DNA from: JBAPRR01 sp049281195
Lineage (GTDB): Bacteria > Actinomycetota > Acidimicrobiia > Acidimicrobiales > CAVXTF01
NCBI GenBank assembly: GCA_049281195.1
Contig: JBAPRR010000181.1
Location: forward strand, 1 to 5,803
Length of the DNA: 5,803 nucleotides
Reading direction: 5' to 3'
Part shown: positions 1 to 4,844 of the stretch, in pieces
How positions within the stretch are numbered: position 1 is the first letter of the stretch
Layout of the letters: each line of letters opens with the position of its first letter
Notes under the pieces: generated by a model
The model's database searches: none
What the model was told of the DNA's origin: nothing
The model's input: the letters and a program-made list of their open reading frames with translations, nothing else
Program-made: the position numbers and the translations under genes

Positions 1-29
1 TGTGGAGGCTCATCTTCCCGGAGGAGTGA
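1..29 (+). CDS. Possible 3' end of an upstream gene (partial)
   Basis: The frame beginning at base 3 reads WRLIFPEE and then a TGA stop at 27-29. This could be the C-terminus of a plus-strand gene lying mostly outside the window, about 100 bases ahead of the thiolase and possibly cotranscribed with it. Only eight codons are visible, so no family can be named. The other plus-strand frames stay open here too, so this is a guess based on a plausible acidic tail and on position. Confidence 0.3.
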
Positions 30-128
30 CACCGGCTTACCTGTCGGTCACCTGGCTGTGCCAATCTGGATCCCCCCGACACGACCGACCGCGGAACCAC
101 CGGCGGTCCAGCTTCTTAGGAGCAACCA
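30..128 (+). promoter_or_regulatory. Leader region of the thiolase gene with weak dyads and a clear RBS
   Basis: This is non-coding sequence ahead of the thiolase. The ribosome binding site AGGAG lies at 118-122, six bases before the ATG at 129, and fixes that start. A GTGAC/GTCAC inverted repeat (26-30 with 47-51) and an imperfect hairpin (87-94 with 100-108) are present. Either could be an operator or leader structure, but both are short and may be chance. I could not find a convincing -35/-10 pair, so the gene may be transcribed from further upstream. Confidence 0.35.
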
Positions 129-1331
129 ATGCCCGACGCAGTCATTGTCGCCACAGGCCGGACCCCCATAGGCCGGGCCATGAAGGGATCGCTGATCGAT
201 TGCCGTCCCGACGACCTGACCGCATTGGTCATCTCGGCGGTACTGGAGAAGGTCCCACAGCTTCCGAGGGACCAGGTGGAAGACATCATCGTCGGGTGCG
301 GGCAGCCTGCCGGCGAAGCGGGATACAACGTGGCCCGGGTCGCCGCGATCCTCGCCGGAGTCGACGTTCCCGGCGTGACCGTCAACCGGTACTGCTCCTC
401 GTCGCTTCAGACGATCCGCATGGCCGCGCACGCAATCATCGCCGGCGAGGGGCATGCCTTCGTCGCCGCCGGTGTCGAGACTGTGAGCAGGTTCTCCCAG
501 GGCGCGTCTGATGTCGGATCTCACAACGTGGCCTTCGCAGACGCCGAGGCGCGCACTGTCAAACGTTCGCCGGCCGTCACGGATCCGTGGACCCCGCCCA
601 CCGGTCTGCCCGACGTCTACATCGCCATGGGCCAGACCGCGGAGAACGTGGCCGAATACGAAGAGGTCTCGCGTTCGGAGCAGGACGAGTTCGCGGCCCG
701 CTCCCAGCAACTGGCCGTCGCCTCGCAGGAGAACGGCTTCTTCGAGAGGGAGATCATTCCGGTCAAGACGCCCGACGGAAAGCTCGTAACCAAGGACGAC
801 GGGCCTCGTCCGGGTACGACGGTCGAGGGCCTGTCACAGCTGAAGCCGGTGTTCCGCGAGGGCGGAACCGTCACCGCCGGGAACGCCTGTCCTTTGAACG
901 ACGGGGCCGCCGCGGTTGTGGTGATGTCCGATACACGCGCCGCGGAGTTGGGCATCACTCCGTTGGCACGGATCATCGCCAGCGGTGTCTCGGCTCTCGA
1001 CCCCGAGATAATGGGTCTCGGTCCGATCGGCGCGTGCCGCCAGGTTCTCGAGCGGGCCGGCATGACCATCGACGACATCGACCTGGTCGAGATCAACGAA
1101 GCATTCGCCGCTCAGGTGATCCCGTCTGCACGGCATCTTGGGATACCGCTGGAGAAGTTGAACGTGAAGGGTGGCGCCATCGCTCTCGGCCATCCTTTCG
1201 GCATGACCGGCGCTCGCATCATGACCACGCTTCTGAACGCGCTGGAAGACGAGGACAAAACGATCGGCCTCGAGACGATGTGCGTGGGGGGCGGCCAGGG
1301 GATGGCGATGATCGTGGAACGGCTCGCCTGA
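129..1331 (+). CDS. Thiolase family protein (acetyl-CoA C-acyltransferase)
   Basis: A complete 400-aa thiolase, the usual length for the family. Thiolases cleave a 3-ketoacyl-CoA with free CoA, releasing acetyl-CoA (or propionyl-CoA) in catabolism, or run the reverse Claisen condensation; they are cytoplasmic. All catalytic elements are visible: nucleophilic Cys89 in NRYCSSS, the GNACPLNDGA stretch (251-260), Asn323 in NEAF, His355 in GHPFGMTG (354-361) and the second catalytic Cys385 in CVGGGQG. The N-terminal VATGRTPIG is also typical. The ATG at 129 has AGGAG six bases upstream. The gene is followed after three bases by a strong hairpin and lies convergent to the minus-strand genes. Chain length and substrate cannot be read from sequence. 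The adjacent acyl-CoA synthetase and SDR favour a degradative role. It does not match closely any named mycobacterial FadA that I can recall, so no symbol is given. Confidence 0.96.
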   Translation: MPDAVIVATGRTPIGRAMKGSLIDCRPDDLTALVISAVLEKVPQLPRDQVEDIIVGCGQPAGEAGYNVARVAAILAGVDVPGVTVNRYCSSSLQTIRMAAHAIIAGEGHAFVAAGVETVSRFSQGASDVGSHNVAFADAEARTVKRSPAVTDPWTPPTGLPDVYIAMGQTAENVAEYEEVSRSEQDEFAARSQQLAVASQENGFFEREIIPVKTPDGKLVTKDDGPRPGTTVEGLSQLKPVFREGGTVTAGNACPLNDGAAAVVVMSDTRAAELGITPLARIIASGVSALDPEIMGLGPIGACRQVLERAGMTIDDIDLVEINEAFAAQVIPSARHLGIPLEKLNVKGGAIALGHPFGMTGARIMTTLLNALEDEDKTIGLETMCVGGGQGMAMIVERLA

Positions 1332-1332
1332 G

Positions 1333-1363
1333 CCTGATCAGGTCAGGCCTGAACCTGATCCGG
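1333..1363. terminator. Hairpin between convergent genes, probable bidirectional terminator
   Basis: GATCAGG (1336-1342) pairs with CCTGATC (1354-1360). The stem continues inward through TCA/TGA around a GGCC tip with one bulged A at 1353, and outward as CC/GG (1333-1334 with 1362-1363) past one mismatch. It starts just after the thiolase stop (1331) and ends 10 bases short of the stop of the opposing small gene (1374), so it could end both transcripts. There is no T-run on either side, so it is not a canonical intrinsic terminator. T-poor hairpins are common at actinobacterial gene ends. The same stretch also reads as a 14-base direct repeat with one mismatch (1333-1346 and 1354-1367). Confidence 0.6.
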
Positions 1364-1373
1364 TCAGCTCGGG

Positions 1374-1586
1374 TCAGTCCTCTTCCGGTGGGAAGTCCTC
1401 CGGACGCATGTCATGGATGTCTTCGGTCAGATCCAGATACGCACGTATCTCGGCGCCGAGCTTGTCTGCTTTACGGTGCCGAGGTTTCGTCGGCCAGCGG
1501 TGCCGACGCGTTGTGGCGGCTTGGCTGCTGCCGGTGCGCCGCCTCTCTCCATCTTCGGGGGGAACCTGACTGCCACCTGAACTCAC
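1374..1586 (-). CDS. Small hypothetical protein, about 70 aa, convergent with the thiolase
   Basis: A possible small gene of unknown family. The best start is a GTG at 1586, because AGGAG (complement of 1593-1597) lies six bases upstream of it; the frame is open back to an ATG at 1670, but no ribosome site supports that start. The protein has a low-complexity, Arg/Ser/Pro-rich first half (about residues 1-38), then a helix-like segment KADKLGAEIRAYLDL (about 39-53) and an acidic tail ending PEDFPPEED. Codons in the second half favour G or C in the third position, as in the neighbouring genes. The stop is followed by the shared hairpin, which fits a true 3' end. No signal peptide, membrane segment or metal-binding motif is seen. 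It might instead be the decayed end of a longer gene. Function is unknown. Confidence 0.5.
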   Translation of the reverse strand: MSSGGSQVPPEDGERRRTGSSQAATTRRHRWPTKPRHRKADKLGAEIRAYLDLTEDIHDMRPEDFPPEED

Positions 1587-1592
1587 AGATTT

Positions 1593-1597
1593 CTCCT
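1593..1597 (-). promoter_or_regulatory. Ribosome binding site that sets the GTG start of the small gene
   Basis: On the minus strand this reads AGGAG, six bases before the GTG at 1586-1584. The spacing is ideal and is the main reason for choosing this start over the in-frame ATGs at 1670 and 1640, which lack such a site. Confidence 0.5.
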
Positions 1598-1669
1598 GAC
1601 TACAAGGACTGTGGAGACCAAAACGACCGCCGTGAACCATAGAACTTTGATACCCGCGGCGCATGTTCA

Positions 1670-1714
1670 CAACCAGGTTGCAATGGCCAATCGTTGTAGA
1701 AAGTCTTTAACAAC
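1670..1714. promoter_or_regulatory. Pair of inverted repeats in the intergenic region, possible operator
   Basis: CAACC-A-GGTTG (1670-1680) is a perfect dyad with five-base arms. Further on, GTTGT and ACAAC (1693-1697 and 1710-1714) flank an A/A mismatch, then GAA/TTT with one wobble pair around AGTC. ACAACC also occurs as a direct repeat at 1669-1674 and 1710-1715. The stretch is more AT-rich than the genes and lies upstream of the small minus-strand gene, with no plus-strand gene starting nearby, so it may hold that gene's promoter or a regulator site. No convincing -35/-10 pair was found. Confidence 0.3.
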
Positions 1715-1764
1715 CGTCTCAGCAGCCACTTTTGTCTCGCCTACGACCGGAGAGCTCGGCATTG

Positions 1765-1807
1765 AAAATCCGAGATGATCAGTCCAGCCTGATGGTCTGT
1801 CTCGGAT
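1765..1807 (-). terminator. Rho-independent-type terminator of the minus-strand operon
   Basis: On the minus strand an eight-base outer stem ATCCGAGA/TCTCGGAT (1807-1800 with 1775-1768) encloses an inner five-base stem ATCAG/CTGAT (1793-1789 with 1782-1778). The outer stem runs directly into TTTT then C. It lies 21 bases after the stop of the PPOX-like gene at 1829, the expected place for the end of the four-gene transcript. The T-run is short and the loop is long, so efficiency is uncertain. Confidence 0.65.
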
Positions 1808-1828
1808 GCAGTCCCAGGTTCGGGTGGT

Positions 1829-2365
1829 TCACTGGGTGGGAGGCAGGCCGAGCTTCCTGTGGTCCCAAGACACCACCCGATCGGGATGCAGGACCACCAC
1901 CACCCTCTTGTTCAACATGGTCTCGATGAACGGCCTCAGCTCTTCGGTGTAGGTCGCTCCGTAGTAGCGCTCGAACACACTTTTGCCGAGCTCGAACATC
2001 CGCTCGGGATCGTCGACGATCTCCGCCCGACCCACGAGCTCGACACCTCGCAACTCCTCGTAGACATCGCCGTCTTCGAACAGGCAGGTGAGCCGGGGAT
2101 CGCGTCTGATGTTCTGGACCTTTTGCGACTTGGCCTTCGTCTCCACTGCAACGAGGCCGTCGACGAACCCGTACCACATTGCGACGGCGTGAATGGATCC
2201 GTCGTGGTTGATGCTGCACATCGACATCGGGCGGCGCTCGTGCAGGAACCCGTCCACCTCTTCCGACGTCATCTTTATCTGAGCGCGTTGCTTTACACCG
2301 TGTCCCATCGGCGACGCTGGCTGTGTGTTCTCTGCGGTTTGATTCTGGGGGGTCTGGTCGCTCAC
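1829..2365 (-). CDS. Split-barrel PPOX-type flavin/F420-binding protein
   Basis: A 178-aa protein resembling the pyridoxamine 5'-phosphate oxidase-like split beta-barrel superfamily, whose members bind FMN, F420 or haem and often act as oxidoreductases. Visible features are the early helix TSEEVDGFL (33-41), strands SMCSINHDGSIHAVAMWYGF (48-67), the KSQKVQNIRRDPR segment (79-91) typical of cofactor-phosphate contact in this fold, the GRAEIVDDPE turn (112-121) and the C-terminal VVSWDHRKLG (164-173). The first 30 residues are Gln/Asn/Pro-rich and probably disordered. The start is the GTG at 2365, which overlaps the SDR stop as GTGA and has GGAGG (complement of 2375-2379) nine bases upstream; the frame is open to 2467 but that part is SDR sequence in another frame. 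The overlap implies translational coupling with the SDR. Which cofactor and substrate it uses cannot be told. A reductase acting beside the SDR or a cofactor-handling role are both possible. Confidence 0.85.
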   Translation of the reverse strand: MSDQTPQNQTAENTQPASPMGHGVKQRAQIKMTSEEVDGFLHERRPMSMCSINHDGSIHAVAMWYGFVDGLVAVETKAKSQKVQNIRRDPRLTCLFEDGDVYEELRGVELVGRAEIVDDPERMFELGKSVFERYYGATYTEELRPFIETMLNKRVVVVLHPDRVVSWDHRKLGLPPTQ

Positions 2366-3144
2366 GCCGTGATTCCTCCGTCGATAGAAAGGATCTCTCC
2401 AGTCGTGTAGTACGACTCGTCGGATGCGAGGAATGCGATCGCGGCCGCGATGTCCTCCGGTAGGCAATACCCCATGCGACTGATGATCTTGTACAGGTGT
2501 TTCGGATCTGAGCCCTCGGGGAGCGACGAAGCGAAATCGCCGAGTAGAGGAGTCTGGACACCACCCGGTGCCACCGCGTTGACGCGGACACCTTTGTCCG
2601 CGTACTCGATGGCCAGAGCTTTGGTGAGCATGACCACCCCGCCCTTCGAGGCGCAGTAGGCGGCAGAGTACGCAGAACCGATCAGGCCGGCGGTGGAGGC
2701 GACGTTCACGATCGCTCCCCCGCCATCGAGCAGCGCCGGGAGCGCGGCCCGGATCACCAGAAATGTCCCGGTGAGATTGACGCCCAGGATCTTGTTCCAG
2801 GTAGATACCGGAACGTCATGTGCATTGTGAAAACCACCGATCCCCGCCACGTTGGCGACGATCTGAATCCGGCCCAGTTGCCCCGCTTCGGTGACCGCGT
2901 CTTGTACCGACTCCTCGTCGGACACGTCGCACCGTGAAGCGATAGCGCGGGCCCCGATCGCGGTCAACGACGCGACAGTCTCGTCGAGGCCCTCCTTGTT
3001 GAGGTCGAGGCACGCCACGGAGGCTCCCTCCTGCGCAAATCGCAGAGCGGTCGACCTGCCTATCCCCGAGCCTGCTCCCGTTACGAGAGCAACCCGCCCC
3101 TCGAATCGTCTCGTGGTCGGCGGACTCGTGTTTACCGAGCTCAC
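2362..3144 (-). CDS. Short-chain dehydrogenase/reductase (SDR), classical type
   Basis: A complete 260-aa classical SDR, the usual length, which would catalyse NAD(P)-dependent interconversion of an alcohol and a ketone in the cytoplasm. The Rossmann glycine motif TGAGSGIG is at 22-29. Asp47 at the end of the second strand suggests preference for NAD(H). NVAG (98-101) replaces the usual NNAG. The catalytic tetrad is Asn123, Ser150 (NVAST), Tyr163 and Lys167 (YCASK). The loop AVAPGGVQTP and the C-terminal TTGEILSIDGG are also typical. The start is a GTG at 3144 with a GAGGG/AGGAG-type purine tract at 3153-3163 on the minus strand. It lies 44 bases after the acyl-CoA synthetase and overlaps the PPOX-like gene by four bases. 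It could act as a 3-hydroxyacyl-CoA dehydrogenase or as a ring or side-chain hydroxyl dehydrogenase; 3-oxoacyl-ACP reductases look alike, so the substrate is open. Confidence 0.95.
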   Translation of the reverse strand: MSSVNTSPPTTRRFEGRVALVTGAGSGIGRSTALRFAQEGASVACLDLNKEGLDETVASLTAIGARAIASRCDVSDEESVQDAVTEAGQLGRIQIVANVAGIGGFHNAHDVPVSTWNKILGVNLTGTFLVIRAALPALLDGGGAIVNVASTAGLIGSAYSAAYCASKGGVVMLTKALAIEYADKGVRVNAVAPGGVQTPLLGDFASSLPEGSDPKHLYKIISRMGYCLPEDIAAAIAFLASDESYYTTGEILSIDGGITA

Positions 3145-3177
3145 TTGATGATCCCTCTCTCCTGGTTAATTTGATTG

Positions 3178-3199
3178 TTAGGCGTTTCTTAGGCGTTCG
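3178..3199. repeat. Tandem 11-base duplication at the end of the synthetase gene
   Basis: TTAGGCGTT occurs twice, at 3178-3186 and 3189-3197, as two 11-base units differing only in their last two bases. The second unit contains the TAA stop of the acyl-CoA synthetase (3189-3191), and the first lies in the gap before the SDR. It looks like a small replication-slippage duplication. No function is evident. Confidence 0.6.
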
Positions 3200-4844
3200 T
3201 GAACTGCTCACGCAGCTTGTGCTTCAGGATCTTGCCTGCCGGATTGCGAGGAACGGTCGCCACTATCTCGAGTTGCTCGGGGACCGCTTGCGTGCGCAGA
3301 CCTTTGCCAATGAGGAAGTCCTTCAGGCCTTCGAGGTCCAGGGGCTCTGCACCGGCGCGCAGAGAGACGACGGCGCACGCCCTTTCCCCCGTTCTCGAAT
3401 CCGGTAGCCCGATCACCGCCACGTCTGCCACCGACGGGTGCTGGTACACGAGGTCCTCGACCTCTTTGGCCGAGATGTTCTCGCCATGGCGGATGATCAC
3501 ATCCTTCAGCCGGCCGGTGATCACCACATAGCCGTCCTCGTCGACCACCGCGAGGTCCCCGCTCTTGAAGAAACCCTCCTCGTCGAATGCGTCCGAATCG
3601 AGAGACGAGTCGAGATATCCACGCATCAGCTGCGGACCTTGCACCCGCAGCTCGCCCTCGACTCCCGCGGGCGCCGGTGATCCATCCAGGGAAACGACCT
3701 TGAATATGACGCCCGGCCTGGCCTGGCCTTCGGTTTGGGCCAGCTTGTGATCGGGGTCGCTGCACGTGGCCATGAAGACGATGGGCGCCTCCGTCAGCCC
3801 GTAACCGGACACGATCCCGATTCCGCCCACTTCGTTCTTGATGTCGTGGTGCAGCTGAGGCGGCTTCGGGGCACCACCTCCGGGGAAGGCGCGGACCTTC
3901 GGGAACAACTTGTTGCCGGGGTCGCTTCTCTGGGCTTGCAGGTACGCCATGTGAAACGGCGTACCCGAACCGGCAAGCGTGACGTCGTTCGCAGCCAGAA
4001 GTGCTGGAGTCGCCGACGCGTCGAATGCCTCTGTGATGACCACCTCGCAACCAGCGATCAGCACGGCCATGAGCCAGCCGATCCCGCCTATGTGCGTGAA
4101 TGGAAAGACGAGACCGGAGACGTCTTCGGCGCTGAGATCGAGGCACTCACTCATCGCCAGAGCCGACGCCAGGACACTGAGGTCGGTGTGTTGTGCCCCC
4201 TTGGGATCGGCGGTAGTGCCCGAGGTGTAGAAGACCCAGCGCACCGGGGCATCAGAGGCCTCGGCGGGGATCGTCGGTGGCGGCGGGAGATTCGCCGGGT
4301 CACCCTCTGGAAGCGAATGGTCCGCCACAAGGACCTTCATGCGGTCTTCTCTCCCGGCATCGCCGGCGTCGTCGGCGATGGCTTCGGCAATCGTGTTCGC
4401 CATGGCTTCGTAGTCGAAGCCCCGCCAGGTAGAGGGAACCACCAGGAGCTTTGCCCCGGTCTGTTTGACGACGAATCCGACCTCGCGCTCCCTGTAGATG
4501 GGAATGATCGGGTTCTGACGAGCGGACAGCCGCGCCAGTGCTCCGACAAGAACAAGAGACTCGAGCCAGGTGGGGAGCTCCCAACTCACCGCCGTTCCTT
4601 CCGAGACCCCGTATTGATCGTGCAGTCCGGCCGCGGCGGACACACACCTGTTGCGATATTCCCCGAATGTGAGCGACCGTCCGTTCTCGTCGATCGCCAT
4701 GAGAGCGCCGGGGGTGGCTTTGGCTCTTCTTTCGATCAGCTCCCACAAGGTGGGTGCGCCCAGCCATCCCCGTGCCCCGGTGCGGGCGTTCACATCGTCG
4801 ATGAAGTCGCGTCCGTCGGCTCGAGCAGACATGTCGGCGATCAT
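3189..4844 (-). CDS. AMP-forming acyl-CoA synthetase (ANL superfamily)
   Basis: A complete 551-aa acyl-CoA ligase that would activate a carboxylic acid with ATP and CoA, through an acyl-adenylate, to an acyl-CoA. Motifs in order: the ATP-binding loop YTSGTTADPKG (206-216), PFTHIGGIGW (248-257), FPGGGAPKP (320-328), SGYGLTEAP (346-354), the SGD aspartate (428-430), the hinge segment GRLKDVIIRHGENI (444-457) and the adenylation lysine Lys538 in NPAGKILKHKL. The stretch NPIIPIYREREVGFV (111-125) and the hinge wording recall cyclohexanecarboxylate-CoA-ligase-like and FadD-like enzymes, but substrate cannot be assigned. The ATG at 4844 overlaps the upstream stop as ATGA, so translation is probably coupled. 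The frame is open to 5081, but that stretch is antisense to no function and shadows the upstream gene in another frame. An in-frame ATG at 4832 (Met5) is an alternative start. The 3' end carries a small tandem duplication. Confidence 0.96.
   Translation of the reverse strand: MIADMSARADGRDFIDDVNARTGARGWLGAPTLWELIERRAKATPGALMAIDENGRSLTFGEYRNRCVSAAAGLHDQYGVSEGTAVSWELPTWLESLVLVGALARLSARQNPIIPIYREREVGFVVKQTGAKLLVVPSTWRGFDYEAMANTIAEAIADDAGDAGREDRMKVLVADHSLPEGDPANLPPPPTIPAEASDAPVRWVFYTSGTTADPKGAQHTDLSVLASALAMSECLDLSAEDVSGLVFPFTHIGGIGWLMAVLIAGCEVVITEAFDASATPALLAANDVTLAGSGTPFHMAYLQAQRSDPGNKLFPKVRAFPGGGAPKPPQLHHDIKNEVGGIGIVSGYGLTEAPIVFMATCSDPDHKLAQTEGQARPGVIFKVVSLDGSPAPAGVEGELRVQGPQLMRGYLDSSLDSDAFDEEGFFKSGDLAVVDEDGYVVITGRLKDVIIRHGENISAKEVEDLVYQHPSVADVAVIGLPDSRTGERACAVVSLRAGAEPLDLEGLKDFLIGKGLRTQAVPEQLEIVATVPRNPAGKILKHKLREQFTNA

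Noticed and set aside
26..51. GTGAC/GTCAC inverted repeat as a regulator operator
   Set aside because: Five-base arms 16 bases apart and overlapping a possible stop codon are too weak to claim as an operator.
48..710. Minus-strand open frame of 220 codons opposite the thiolase start
   Set aside because: A shadow of the thiolase N-terminus, with no ribosome site or domain.
587..1642. Plus-strand open frame of 351 codons overlapping the thiolase and the small gene
   Set aside because: Its translation is extremely Arg-rich with no motifs, typical of a shifted frame of a GC-rich gene; it also runs through the terminator hairpin.
2366..2467. N-terminal extension of the PPOX-like protein to an ATG at 2467
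   Set aside because: The extra 34 residues are the SDR C-terminus read in another frame; the GTG at 2365 has GGAGG at good spacing.
1779..2591. Minus-strand open frame of 270 codons across the PPOX-like and SDR genes
   Set aside because: Arg/Ser-rich translation in the wrong frame relative to two well supported genes, and it reads through the operon terminator.
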